From DATKPA01 sp051955985 (GTDB lineage: Bacteria > Planctomycetota > Phycisphaerae > WQYP01): a stretch of 64,000 nt of DNA. Location: positions 1 to 64,000 of the forward strand of contig JBQCGD010000027.1 of the NCBI GenBank assembly GCA_051955985.1, in the 5' to 3' direction. The notes below the pieces were generated by a model. That model made no database searches, had not been told where the DNA came from, and saw nothing but the letters and a program-made list of their open reading frames with translations. Position 1 is the stretch's first letter, and each line of letters starts with the position of its first letter. This document shows positions 1 through 8,733 of this stretch, piece after piece. Both the position numbers and the translations under genes were made by a program.

Positions 1-1788
1 ATCTACGACGGCGAAACATTCGACGCCCGCATTCAACCCGCCAACTTCGCGCCCGCCATCGCCGAACCCGACCTCGGCACCGCTACACTCTCCCCCAAAC
101 CCTTCCCCCCCGTCCGCCACACCGACACCCTCACCACGCAAAACATTACCCAGCCCCAACCCGGCCACTACATTTTCGACCTCGGCCAGAACATGGTCGG
201 CTGGGCCCGCATCCACCTCCCCGTCAAAAAAGACCAGACCCTCACCCTCCACTTCGCCGAAATGCTCAATGCCGACGGCTCCCTCTACAACGAAAATTAC
301 CGCACCGCCAAATCCACCGACACCTACACCGCCGCCACCACCGGCACCATCGACTGGCAACCCCACTTCACCTTCCACGGCTTCCGCTACGTCGAACTCG
401 ACTTGCCCCCCGGCACCACCCCACAGAAAGACTGGGTCACCGGCATCGTCCTCCACTCCGACCTCCCCACCACCGGCCTCTTCTCCTCCTCCGACCCCGA
501 ACTCAACCAGCTCCAATCCAACATCCTCTGGGGCTGGCGCGGCAACTCCGTCGACATCCCCACCGACTGCCCCCAGCGCGACGAACGCGCCGGCTGGACC
601 GGCGACGCCGAAATCTTCTGCCCCACCTCCATGTTCAACACCGACGCACTCGCCTTCTGGAAATCCTGGCTCGGCTCCATGCGCGATGACCAGACCCCCG
701 ACGGCATCATCCCCGATGTCATCCCCGGCGCCCACATCAAATACATGAAGAAATCCCCCGGCTGGATGGACGCCGCCACCATCATCCCCTGGGACCTCTA
801 CGTCCGCACCGGCGACAAATCCGTCCTCGCCGACAACTACGAAATGATGGCCAACCTCGTCGCCTGGTACCGCTCCCAATCCGAAAACCACCTCCTCCCC
901 CACATCATCGGCTACGGCGACTGGCTCCAGCCCTACCCCAAAATCAAAACCGATCCCAAAACCAAGGCCGACGCCCGCACCGGCGACACCCCCTTCCCCC
1001 TCCTCGGCGTCGCCTTCTACGCACGCAGCACCCAGATTCTCGCCGATTCCGCCCGCGTCCTCGGCAAAACCGACGACGCCAAAAAATACTCAGACGAAGC
1101 CGCCGCCATTCGCGCCGCCTTCACCAGGGAATACTTCACCGCCAACGGCAAACTCCAGAACGCCCCCGAAACCCAAACCGCCTACGTCCTCGCCATCGCC
1201 TTCAACCTCATCCCACAGGACATGAAATCCAAGGCCGCCGACAACCTCGTCCGACTCGTCCACGACGCCGGCGATCACCTCGGCACCGGCTTCCTCGGCA
1301 CCCCCTTCCTCTGCCCCGCCCTCGACCAGACCGGCCACCCCGACCTCGCCGCCAAACTCCTCTTCACCCAAACCTACCCCTCCTGGTTCTACCCCATCAA
1401 CCAGGGCGCCACCACCATGTGGGAACGCTGGAACTCCTACACCAAGGACAAAGGCTTCGGCGACGTCTCCATGAACTCCTTCAACCACTACGCCTACGGC
1501 GCCATCGGCCAATGGATGTACGAACGCGTCGCCGGCCTCACCCCCGACCCACAAAACCCCGGCTACAAACACTTCTTCATCCACCCCCTCTTCCTCAACC
1601 AACTCACAAGCGCCAGCGCCACCCACGAAACCCCCTACGGCAAAGCCGCCAGCGCCTGGAAAAAATCCATCAACAAAATCCAACTCGACCTCACCATCCC
1701 CCCCAACACCACCGCCACCCTCCAACTCCCCAACCAACCCGACCAAACCCTCGCCCCCGGCACCCATCACCTCAGCGTCAACCAATAA
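1..1788 (+). CDS. Alpha-L-rhamnosidase, GH78 family (5' end missing)
   Basis: Glycoside hydrolase that releases alpha-L-rhamnose from plant or bacterial polysaccharides. The reading frame is open from base 1 (IYDGETFDAR, then FDLGQNMVGW), so the gene starts upstream and about 595 C-terminal residues are present. Family landmarks are visible: the DCPQRDERAGWTGDAEIF block that carries catalytic acidic residues of the (alpha/alpha)6 barrel, GATTMWERWNSY further on, and a C-terminal beta-sandwich tail ending in LAPGTHHLSV. Codons are overwhelmingly C-ending, which makes the plus strand very C-rich here. No close partner gene lies downstream; the next feature is a palindromic repeat. The family assignment is firm; the exact substrate cannot be read from sequence. 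Confidence 0.93.
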   Translation: MYDGETFDARIQPANFAPAIAEPDLGTATLSPKPFPPVRHTDTLTTQNITQPQPGHYIFDLGQNMVGWARIHLPVKKDQTLTLHFAEMLNADGSLYNENYRTAKSTDTYTAATTGTIDWQPHFTFHGFRYVELDLPPGTTPQKDWVTGIVLHSDLPTTGLFSSSDPELNQLQSNILWGWRGNSVDIPTDCPQRDERAGWTGDAEIFCPTSMFNTDALAFWKSWLGSMRDDQTPDGIIPDVIPGAHIKYMKKSPGWMDAATIIPWDLYVRTGDKSVLADNYEMMANLVAWYRSQSENHLLPHIIGYGDWLQPYPKIKTDPKTKADARTGDTPFPLLGVAFYARSTQILADSARVLGKTDDAKKYSDEAAAIRAAFTREYFTANGKLQNAPETQTAYVLAIAFNLIPQDMKSKAADNLVRLVHDAGDHLGTGFLGTPFLCPALDQTGHPDLAAKLLFTQTYPSWFYPINQGATTMWERWNSYTKDKGFGDVSMNSFNHYAYGAIGQWMYERVAGLTPDPQNPGYKHFFIHPLFLNQLTSASATHETPYGKAASAWKKSINKIQLDLTIPPNTTATLQLPNQPDQTLAPGTHHLSVNQ

Positions 1789-1808
1789 ACGGGTGCCACC
1801 CAGAGTGC

Positions 1809-1843
1809 CATGCTTCTGGCCGAACCTCGGGGCCAGAAGCATG
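1809..1843. repeat. REP-like palindrome, copy 1
   Basis: Perfect 13-bp inverted repeat (CATGCTTCTGGCC / GGCCAGAAGCATG) around a 9-base loop, followed by TGCCTCATGGA. A degraded copy of the same palindrome and tail lies at 4041-4095, so this is a dispersed element rather than a gene-specific terminator. There is no T tract after the stem, although it could still act as a transcript-end hairpin for the rhamnosidase gene. Confidence 0.7.
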
Positions 1844-1886
1844 CCTCATGGACTCTCCTTCCCCCCATTGCACCCCCTCCCCCCGT

Positions 1887-1918
1887 ACTTAACCACTTAA
1901 CTACTTAACCACTTAACC
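1887..1918. repeat. Tandem 8-mer repeat (ACTTAACC)4
   Basis: Four back-to-back copies of ACTTAACC, the second ending in T, in the spacer between the rhamnosidase gene and gap. The spacer is otherwise C-rich and has no coding potential. Function unknown; it belongs to the word-like intergenic repeats seen elsewhere in the first 10 kb. Confidence 0.75.
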
Positions 1919-1988
1919 CCTACCCCCCATCCGCCTCACTCCCAGCAAAAAATACGCACCCCACCTCGGTTGCGAACCCCACGCCCCT

Positions 1989-2002
1989 TCCACTAAAGTG
2001 GA
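1989..2002. promoter_or_regulatory. Palindrome upstream of gap (possible operator)
   Basis: TCCACT-AA-AGTGGA forms a 6-bp dyad with a 2-base centre, 74 bases before the gap start codon. Its position fits an operator in the gap promoter or 5' leader, but no regulator is known and the site is seen only once, so this is inference. Confidence 0.3.
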
Positions 2003-2075
2003 GTGCTTAACCCAGACGAGCACAATCCACCGCAAAGGGTCCAGACTCGTCCCTTTATTTCCAGGAGCTTGCCTC

Positions 2076-3134
2076 ATGGCCAAGATTAAAGTCGCTATCA
2101 ACGGTTTCGGTCGCATCGGTCGCCTCGTCTTCCGCGCCCTCGTCGAACAGGGCCTCCTCGGCTCCCAGTTCGAAGTCGTCGCCGTCGGCGACATCGTCCC
2201 TGCCGACAACCTCGCCTACCTCCTCAAGTACGACTCCATCCAGGGCAAGTTCAACGGCACCGTCTCCTCCAAGAAGTCCTCGCCCGACAAGGCCGACGAC
2301 GATGTCCTCGTCGTCAACGGCCACGACATCAAGGTCGTCTCCGCCAAGACCCCCGCCGAACTCCCCTGGGGCAACCTCGGCGTCCAATACGTCATCGAAT
2401 CCACAGGCCTCTTCACCGAAGCCGAAAAATCCAAGGGCCACATCGCCGCCGGCGCCAAGAAGGTCATCATCTCCGCCCCCGCCAAGAATGAAGACATCAC
2501 CATCGTCATGGGCGTCAACGAAGAAAAGTACGACTCCGCCAAGCACAACATCGTCTCCAACGCCTCCTGCACCACCAACTGCTTGGCACCCCTCGTCCAC
2601 GTCATCCTCAAGGAAGGCTTCGGCCTCACCGAAGGCTTGATGACCACCGTCCACTCCTACACCGCCACCCAGAAAACCGTCGACGGCCCCTCCAAGAAGG
2701 ACTGGAAGGGTGGCCGCTCCGCCGCCATCAACATCATCCCCTCCACCACCGGCGCCGCCAAAGCCGTCGCTCTCGTCCTCCCCGAAATCAAGGGCAAGCT
2801 CACCGGCATGGCCTTCCGCGTGCCGACGCCGACGGTTTCCGTCGTCGACCTCACCTTCAAAACCGCCAAGGCCACCAGCCTCGCCGAAATCAAGTCCGCC
2901 ATGAAGAAGGCCTCCGAAACCTACCTCAAGGGCGTCCTCGGCTACACCGAAGACGAAGTCGTCTCCTCCGACTTCATCCACGACAAAACCTCCTCCATCT
3001 TCGACGCCGGCAGCTCCGTCGAACTCAACAGCAACTTCTTCAAACTCGTCAGTTGGTACGACAACGAATGGGGCTACTCCAACCGCGTCGTCGACCTCCT
3101 CACCTTCATGGCCAAAAAAGACGGCCACCTCTAA
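2076..3134 (+). CDS. gap: Glyceraldehyde-3-phosphate dehydrogenase, type I
   Basis: Glycolytic enzyme that converts glyceraldehyde 3-phosphate, NAD+ and phosphate to 1,3-bisphosphoglycerate in the cytoplasm. The 352-residue product begins MAKIKVAINGFGRIGR, with the Rossmann GxGxxG at residues 10-15. The catalytic cysteine is C165 in SNASCTTNCLAP, and the C-terminal SWYDNEWGYSNRVVDL helix is present. Start 2076 is chosen over an in-frame ATG at 1998 because AGGAG lies 8 bases before it and family proteins start here. The gene stands alone, with a palindrome upstream and a strong intrinsic terminator downstream. Length and all active-site motifs are normal for the family. Confidence 0.98.
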   Translation: MAKIKVAINGFGRIGRLVFRALVEQGLLGSQFEVVAVGDIVPADNLAYLLKYDSIQGKFNGTVSSKKSSPDKADDDVLVVNGHDIKVVSAKTPAELPWGNLGVQYVIESTGLFTEAEKSKGHIAAGAKKVIISAPAKNEDITIVMGVNEEKYDSAKHNIVSNASCTTNCLAPLVHVILKEGFGLTEGLMTTVHSYTATQKTVDGPSKKDWKGGRSAAINIIPSTTGAAKAVALVLPEIKGKLTGMAFRVPTPTVSVVDLTFKTAKATSLAEIKSAMKKASETYLKGVLGYTEDEVVSSDFIHDKTSSIFDAGSSVELNSNFFKLVSWYDNEWGYSNRVVDLLTFMAKKDGHL

Positions 3135-3161
3135 TCCCCACCACCCAACGCGTTCCCCCAA

Positions 3162-3195
3162 GCCGCCCGCGCCAAAACGCGGGCGGCATTTTTTT
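3162..3195 (+). terminator. Rho-independent terminator of gap
   Basis: Perfect 10-bp GC stem (GCCGCCCGCG / CGCGGGCGGC) with a CCAAAA loop, followed by ATTTTTTT, 27 bases after the gap stop codon. Confidence 0.92.
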
Positions 3196-3315
3196 CAAAA
3201 CCCCCTTCAAACACCCTCCAATCGTCCCCAAGGGCACCCCTTTTGCGCGCTCTACGATCTGTTGGGAAGTCATGACTTCATGTCGCATTTCTCCTTCCTT
3301 CCTGTGGGGTCCATC

Positions 3316-3993
3316 ATGAAAACCAAAAAACCGTTCTATCTCGTCTGCTGCGCCGCACTCGCCCTCCCCCTCTTTTCCACCGCCGCCCCCGCCATCACCA
3401 TCCCCGCTCAGCCCGGAACCTACACGCTCCCGGGTACCGTTATCCCCGGCTTCTCCGGTCCCATCGTCTTTACCGCCAATTCCCCATACGCCGGCGACAT
3501 CACCACCCTCATCTCCGCCCAGGGACAGCAGTACCCGCAAACCGTCTCCGTCTCCGGCACGCTGCGCACCACCGTCGTCCGCGACTCCGCCTCCGGCACC
3601 CTCGACTACTATTACGCCGTCTTTCCCTCCGACAACACCTACCTCGGCGCCGGCCTCGTCCTGAACAATCTTCCCACCGACCAGGCACTCGACACCGTCG
3701 CCTGGTTCACCTCGCCTCCCGCATCCTCCCGCAGTCTCACTGTCCTCGCACCCGGCAACATTCAAACCAACACCGCTTCCCTCCTCATCCACACGTCCCT
3801 CACCCAATTCATTGAGGCTTACACCCCCGCAGAAGTTCAGATTTCCAATGGCGTCGCCGGCCGAGACATGGTCTCCACCCAGGCCCTCATCCCTGCCGCC
3901 AGCGGAGTTCCGGAACCCGCATCCATCACCCTCCTCTCTCTCGCTGTCGCCGGACTCCTCTGGAAGAACAGCCGCCTCCGCCCCGCACCATAA
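3316..3993 (+). CDS. PEP-CTERM domain surface protein
   Basis: 225-residue secreted protein. It begins MKTKKPFYLVCCAALALPLF with a Sec signal peptide likely cleaved after STAAPA. It ends with a textbook PEP-CTERM sorting signal: VPEPASI, a hydrophobic stretch of about 17 residues, then KNSRLRP. PEP-CTERM proteins are recognised and cut at the Pro-Glu-Pro motif by an exosortase; one is encoded at 13424-14476, so this is a likely substrate. The central 170 residues are Ser/Thr/Gly-rich, beta-like and not recognised. Start 3316 is preferred over in-frame ATGs at 3262 and 3280 because only it places the signal peptide at the N terminus; a clear ribosome binding site is lacking. Confidence 0.88.
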   Translation: MKTKKPFYLVCCAALALPLFSTAAPAITIPAQPGTYTLPGTVIPGFSGPIVFTANSPYAGDITTLISAQGQQYPQTVSVSGTLRTTVVRDSASGTLDYYYAVFPSDNTYLGAGLVLNNLPTDQALDTVAWFTSPPASSRSLTVLAPGNIQTNTASLLIHTSLTQFIEAYTPAEVQISNGVAGRDMVSTQALIPAASGVPEPASITLLSLAVAGLLWKNSRLRPAP

Positions 3994-4040
3994 GGTGCGA
4001 CGAGCAAAACAGGCCGATGTTTCCAAAGTTGCCCGCTCCT

Positions 4041-4095
4041 ATGCTTCTGGCCACCGCCGGGGGGGGTTCACGGGCCAAGAAGCCTGCCTCATGGA
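4041..4095. repeat. REP-like palindrome, copy 2 (degraded)
   Basis: Repeats the ATGCTTCTGGCC arm of copy 1 (1809), then after a longer G-rich loop GGCCAAGAAGC and TGCCTCATGGA. One extra base interrupts the right arm. The following TTGCACCCC is also shared with the sequence after copy 1, so the duplicated block extends past the palindrome. Confidence 0.65.
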
Positions 4096-4202
4096 GGCTA
4101 ATTTTCTCTTGCACCCCTTCACTTCGAAATGAGAAAACGCACGCGTCTCTGAACACGACTCCGGATCATCTACTCCCCGCTCCCGTGCGCTCCAGAACAC
4201 CC

Positions 4203-4250
4203 TCCCGCACAACGCTTGCACTCCCACCAACGCTTGCGTCGTCGCGAACC
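4203..4250. repeat. Intergenic repeat block shared with 8995-9043
   Basis: The roughly 300-base spacer 4096-4395 has no credible gene. It holds a 48-base block (TCCCGCACAAC...CACCAACGC) matched at 8995-9043 with about four bases in five identical. A second block, CCAACAAAATTCCCCTCCC at 4318-4336, recurs at 6864-6882. The spacer therefore looks like a mosaic of decayed dispersed sequence. Confidence 0.6.
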
Positions 4251-4395
4251 GTGCATAGAACTCATTTCATCCTCTCCGTGCCCTGCTCTCCGGGGTTCCC
4301 ACGATTCCCTCACCCATCCAACAAAATTCCCCTCCCGTCGCCCGCGCGAGTGTGGACTGCTCCATCTCCGTCACTGCTACACCCCCCCACGACCC

Positions 4396-6036
4396 TCATG
4401 GAAGCTCCCCCTCAACCCGACCAAGCGTCGGCGAGTTGGCGATTTTCTTCCCGTCAGCCAGAACCGTAAGCCCGACCCCCTGATGGTACTTGCTCCCCGT
4501 CTTGTCGTAATAGATCGTCAGCGTATGCCCGTGATACGGAATATTGTCCAGGGCAAAAAAGTCCCATGTGTGATCCGGAACGAGCGGAGAGACTTGAACG
4601 GTCGCCCCCTCGCGCGGACGAAGCCCGACAAGCCCATTGATGACAAGGTCGCAGAACGTCGAATGGTTGTAATGACGCCCGCGCTCCAGATCATTGCGGA
4701 GCCACTTCCCCGTTTTTTCGTCCAGGTATTCGCCGATGTAAGGCTCGCCATCCTTGTGCTGAGATTTCGCGTAAGTCAGCAGGTTGTCGAAGTACACCTC
4801 CTTCGTCATTTTCCCGTGCGGGTAATGATCGAGCAGGTTCGCCAGCGCCGTGAGCGTATGGGCCGTGGAGAACGGCCAGACAGCCCCGTCCCATTCGCAC
4901 CCGTGGCCTGAGCCATGCGTGCGGAATCCCGGTGCCCGGCGCTCGACCGTCGTAATGCCGAACGGCGCCTTGAAGCCTTGCTCGTCGATGAGCTGGTCCC
5001 ACGCAACTTCGTAGTGCTTGTCCTTGTCCGGCAGGTTGAAGTACCACGGGACAAATCCGATCTCTTCGCGGAACGAACCCAAATAGCCGTCCGGCCATTG
5101 GATCTTGAAGAACTGCGCATCCTTGTCCCACAGGATATCCTGAACAGCTTTTTTGATGGACGCAGCCTTCGCGTCATACTCCTTCGCGAGATCTTCCTTG
5201 CCCGCCAGGCGCGCGATCGCCGAGATGGCGCGCGCGTTCCCATACATGTACGAAGAAATCGTCGGCCGACGGTACTCGGCCGTACGCGACCCATTGATCG
5301 ATTCCTCCATCGCGTCAGCCGATTCGCGCTGCCAGTAGGTGCCGTTCGGCGCAAGGTTCGTTTTCTCCCACTTTTCGTAGTCAGCCACGAAGTAAGGGAG
5401 CATCGACACGACAAACCGCTCGTCCCCCGTGACGAGGTACCGCTGATACGCCGCCCAAATCGTCCACGAGGAAAAGTTGTGCGGGTCCGCCGGCCTCGGA
5501 GGCGTGTTCTTTTCACCATCAAGCCAGTAGCGAATGTCCTGGTCCAGAATGGACCGGTCCTTGATCCACCGCCCCTCCATCACGTGGTGCCCGACAGCAG
5601 AAGAGACCGGGCTTTCACGCTCCCAGAACTCGGTCAGCACCGTGTACTCGCTCTTCGGAATCTTCTTGATGTGAGAGCGATAAGACCACCAGCGGTAATA
5701 ATAAATTTCGCGGAGCGTCTCATCGGGGCAATCGAAAAGCGGAACGTTGGCCAGAATCCAGGCGGCCGCCTTGTCGTCCGGTACGAGGAAAGTCCCCTGG
5801 AGATTCGGGATCGGATTGTGGGCGGCCTTCGCCGCAGCCGCGCTTTCGAACACCCGCGGCGACGGATCAATTTTTTGAAACCGCGCGATGTACTCGTTGA
5901 CCATCTGCGGATCGACGAAACGATCGGCCGCGCAAACGGGAAGAGCGCCGCACACAACCGCAAGTACCAATGCAGACGAACGAATCAGCGATGACGAAAC
6001 ACCCACGGCTTTCACCTTCGACAAGAACCTGTTCAT
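4396..6036 (-). CDS. MGH1-like (alpha/alpha)6 glycoside hydrolase, secreted
   Basis: 546-residue protein. The start at 6036 gives MNRFLSKVKAVGVSSSLIRS followed by a hydrophobic segment ending PVCAA, a signal peptide, so it is exported. The mature part reads like the mannosylglycerate-hydrolase/GH63 type of (alpha/alpha)6 barrel: REIYYYRWWSYR near the N terminus, then EEIGFVPWYFNLPD, GCEWDGAVWPFSTA and ERGRHYNHSTFCDLVING. Acidic residues in the EWDG and EEIG blocks are plausible catalysts. Its ATG overlaps the stop of the upstream gene (ATGA), so the two are translationally coupled. The substrate is probably an alpha-linked sugar, but family-level homology cannot specify it. Confidence 0.8.
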   Translation of the reverse strand: MNRFLSKVKAVGVSSSLIRSSALVLAVVCGALPVCAADRFVDPQMVNEYIARFQKIDPSPRVFESAAAAKAAHNPIPNLQGTFLVPDDKAAAWILANVPLFDCPDETLREIYYYRWWSYRSHIKKIPKSEYTVLTEFWERESPVSSAVGHHVMEGRWIKDRSILDQDIRYWLDGEKNTPPRPADPHNFSSWTIWAAYQRYLVTGDERFVVSMLPYFVADYEKWEKTNLAPNGTYWQRESADAMEESINGSRTAEYRRPTISSYMYGNARAISAIARLAGKEDLAKEYDAKAASIKKAVQDILWDKDAQFFKIQWPDGYLGSFREEIGFVPWYFNLPDKDKHYEVAWDQLIDEQGFKAPFGITTVERRAPGFRTHGSGHGCEWDGAVWPFSTAHTLTALANLLDHYPHGKMTKEVYFDNLLTYAKSQHKDGEPYIGEYLDEKTGKWLRNDLERGRHYNHSTFCDLVINGLVGLRPREGATVQVSPLVPDHTWDFFALDNIPYHGHTLTIYYDKTGSKYHQGVGLTVLADGKKIANSPTLGRVEGELP

Positions 6037-6641
6037 TGCTTTCCCCCGCCCTCTTTGGCGTCCCCTCCGCCCTGTCGGGCGTCCCACGGCTTCAGCGTCA
6101 TGTCTTTCGGAATCGCGCCGAGAAAAACGTACGTGCCGCTGAGTGGAAAAACGACCCCTCTCTTGACATTGCACCTTTTGAACGGAATCAGGTAGACATC
6201 AACCGGCGGCATATTGGCGATCGCTACCGCATTCTGAATCGTCGGCCGAGCATCCGCCGGCGGCTTTGCATAGCCAGCATCATTGCTGCGGAAAAACCCG
6301 ATAAGCAGTTGAATGTCCGCACTAGAGCCAATCTTAGGTTTCCCCCCTTTCGGAAACTGAACGCCGTTCTCGCCAATGAGTTCAGGGGCAACCGCCGTAA
6401 GAGTGGCCCCGGAGTCCGTGTAAATCTTCTGCCCCGGCTCCACCGGAAAATTCTCCGCCCCGTCAAACGTGTAAATCCCGATCTTGGGCAGGCGCCGCGC
6501 CGGATCCCCCTGCTTCACCGCTTGGGCAGAGGCGAAACCCGCAACAATCGCAAGCGCCGCTCCGCCCGCAATCACATACGAGAAACCCAATGAGCTCCGA
6601 TGACCACGAAACGCAGCAGTTCGGTGCGAGAGATATTTCAT
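6033..6641 (-). CDS. Membrane-anchored or secreted protein of unknown function
   Basis: 202 residues, not recognised. The start at 6641 (MKYLSHRTAAFRG) is chosen because AGAGG lies 6 bases upstream; longer in-frame starts lack one. Residues 24-41 (SYVIAGGAALAIVAGFAS) are a signal anchor or signal peptide ending in ASAQA. The rest is soluble, with a conserved-looking YTFDGAENFPVEPGQKIYTD segment and a Gly-rich C terminus. The stop overlaps the start of the MGH1-like hydrolase by the ATGA arrangement, so the two form a two-gene operon and may work on the same substrate. That link is inference from coupling only. Confidence 0.65.
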   Translation of the reverse strand: MKYLSHRTAAFRGHRSSLGFSYVIAGGAALAIVAGFASAQAVKQGDPARRLPKIGIYTFDGAENFPVEPGQKIYTDSGATLTAVAPELIGENGVQFPKGGKPKIGSSADIQLLIGFFRSNDAGYAKPPADARPTIQNAVAIANMPPVDVYLIPFKRCNVKRGVVFPLSGTYVFLGAIPKDMTLKPWDARQGGGDAKEGGGKQ

Positions 6642-6996
6642 GGGTTGCCTCTGAATTCCGGTGACACCAACATCGAGGAGCGCCCGTTCTCTGAAAAGCC
6701 CGACCCGGCGAATCATGATAGACCGCCCCGGCAACAGGCGACAGCGAAAGGGATGCGCATTCGCAATATAGGCCTGAGAAGTCATTAATCCCCTCGCGTA
6801 ACTCAATACGTGCCGCTCCGCCACCTCCGTGCTCTCCGTGCATCCAACAATTCCGCCATCCACCCAACAAAATTCCCCTCCCCGTCACTTCGCCCCCCTC
6901 CGCGGCCAATTATCCTAAAACAATCAACTCCCCCGTCGTCTAATCTGTGCAAATCTGTGTAATCTGTGGACAACCCCGTCGCCCCCCGGAGCCCCC
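6642..6996. other. Spacer with repeated words and a promoter-like segment
   Basis: No credible gene. Contains CCTCCGTGCTCTCCGTGC at 6826-6843, the block CCAACAAAATTCCCCTCCC at 6864-6882 (also at 4318), CAATTATCCTAAAACA at 6906-6921 (partly matched by CAGTTATCCTGTAGACA before the degenerate sigma gene) and a near-triplicate of ATCTGTGNAA at 6943-6971. The TTATCCT match before both sigma-factor copies may mark a duplicated promoter. Confidence 0.45.
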
Positions 6997-8700
6997 ATGA
7001 CCACCCCCACCGAAACGCCCACACAATCATCCCCCGCCACCCGCTACAGCAATCTCGTCTACGCCGCCGCCCTCCGCCAGACCAACGACCCCCACCTCGC
7101 CGCCGACATCACCCAGGCCGTCTTCCTCGTCCTCCTCAAAAAAACAAACGCCGGCAAACCCCCGGAGGAACACCGCATGACCGGCTGGCTCCTGCAAACC
7201 ACCCGCTACGTCATCAATGAAACCCGCCGCGCCGCCTTCCGCCGCCACCGCCGCGAACTCAGCACCACCCCACCACCCCAACCCTCCCCACCAACCCAAA
7301 TCGAAATCCTCGACCTCCTCGACACCGCCCTCCTCTCCCTCAACCCCCTCGACCGCGAACTCATCGCCCGCCGCTACCTCCACGAAGAACCCCTCGATTC
7401 CCTCGCCTCTGCCCTCAACCTCTCCCGCAACACCACCACCAAACGCATCACCCGCGCGTTAGAAAAACTCCGCACCGCCCTAAGCAATCAAGGAATCACT
7501 TACCCCACCGCCGCCATCACAACAACTCTCGCCACCCAAGCCACTATCCACTCCCCCACCACCACCGCAACCGCATCGCCCCTCGCCCATCACCTCGCCC
7601 ACCGCGTCCTCCTCCATTCCCTCCTCGCCAGAACCCTCACCATTTGCACGATTGCCGCAACCTTCCTTCTAACCACCATCGTCACCGTCTATCTCACCCT
7701 CCACGCAACCGTCCCCGCCGCAACTCCCGAGCCGGCCACCCCCCCCTCCGCTCCCGTCGCAGAAAATCTCATCCACATCGACAAGATCATCGAGCCCCCT
7801 TCCGACCAACTCCTCGCCCAAACCCTCGCTGGCATCCGCGATTACCACTCCAAACTCAAAACCCTTCATCTCGACGCCACCTACACCATTCACTGGCCCC
7901 CGGTCTTCAACGGTACATCCGCAGATTCCCAAACTGTCGGCACAGGCTGGATCGACTTCCCCACCGACCGCTTCCGCATGGATATCTCCTTGGGGCGCCC
8001 GCCTTGGCCCAGCGCCGAATCTCCGCGCTTTGGCGATGACAGCTTCACAGAAGTCTGGGACGGCGCCAAAACACGAATCCTCCACGGCCCCCCTCACGCT
8101 TCCCCGCGCGGAGAAATCTTCAATGGCAAATCCCACCCCGACGGCCGCAGGCTCTTCGGAATCGAGTTCTCCACCCAGTGGTTGAAGGATGTCCGAATTC
8201 TCAACGACAACGGTGCCTATTTCGTAAACGGCCCATTCGACGAACATTCGCTGAGCCAACTTCGGCTCGCCGCGAGGCGCGTCATCATCAATCACCACGA
8301 AGCCGTCGAACTCCAAAGCCACTTCAAACTCCCTGCCTCCCTCGCAGAACCGCATCGCCGGATACTCGAAAAATTCGCCTACACCTACTGGTTCGACCCA
8401 GCACGCGGATACGCCCTCCTCGCCTACCAGGATTCCTTCGACGAAAAACACATCGCCGAACAGCGCGTAATCGACGAACTCACCGAAGCCGCCCCCGGCG
8501 TCTTCTACCCCGCCCACGCCCGCATCATCAGCTACGCGCGAAATTCATCCCACGAATGGCACCTCTTCTACACCGGAGAATTCCACGCCACGCGCGTAAT
8601 TGCCAACCAACCCCTCGACCCCACCCTCTTCCACCTCACCTTCCCCCCAAACATCTCCGTCACCGACGCCGCCTCCTCCCAACCCGCCACCCAACGCTAA
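6997..8700 (+). CDS. ECF sigma factor fused to a transmembrane and extracytoplasmic domain
   Basis: 567 residues. Residues about 17-85 form sigma region 2 (NLVYAAALR, HLAADITQAVFLVLLKK, MTGWLLQTTRYVINETRR). Residues about 105-165 form region 4, with the helix-turn-helix LDSLASALNLSRNTTTKRITRALEKLR. One transmembrane helix follows at about 213-235 (ICTIAATFLLTTIVTVYL), then a linker and about 300 residues that should lie outside the membrane (WFDPARGYALLAYQD, ELTEAAPGVFYPAHARI). Sigma factors with C-terminal extensions are known in planctomycetes; this one appears to carry its own anchor and sensor, and no anti-sigma gene is adjacent. Region 2 starts about 15 residues later than usual. No good ribosome binding site is visible. 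A disrupted duplicate follows at 9207-9995. Confidence 0.8.
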   Translation: MTTPTETPTQSSPATRYSNLVYAAALRQTNDPHLAADITQAVFLVLLKKTNAGKPPEEHRMTGWLLQTTRYVINETRRAAFRRHRRELSTTPPPQPSPPTQIEILDLLDTALLSLNPLDRELIARRYLHEEPLDSLASALNLSRNTTTKRITRALEKLRTALSNQGITYPTAAITTTLATQATIHSPTTTATASPLAHHLAHRVLLHSLLARTLTICTIAATFLLTTIVTVYLTLHATVPAATPEPATPPSAPVAENLIHIDKIIEPPSDQLLAQTLAGIRDYHSKLKTLHLDATYTIHWPPVFNGTSADSQTVGTGWIDFPTDRFRMDISLGRPPWPSAESPRFGDDSFTEVWDGAKTRILHGPPHASPRGEIFNGKSHPDGRRLFGIEFSTQWLKDVRILNDNGAYFVNGPFDEHSLSQLRLAARRVIINHHEAVELQSHFKLPASLAEPHRRILEKFAYTYWFDPARGYALLAYQDSFDEKHIAEQRVIDELTEAAPGVFYPAHARIISYARNSSHEWHLFYTGEFHATRVIANQPLDPTLFHLTFPPNISVTDAASSQPATQR

Positions 8701-8733
8701 CACCCACCCGCCCACCCACCCAAACCTTCGTGT

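Noticed and set aside
1090..1842. Long minus-strand open frame opposite the rhamnosidase gene
   Set aside because: Gly/Val/Glu-rich translation that is the shadow of C-ending codons; the plus strand encodes a recognised enzyme.
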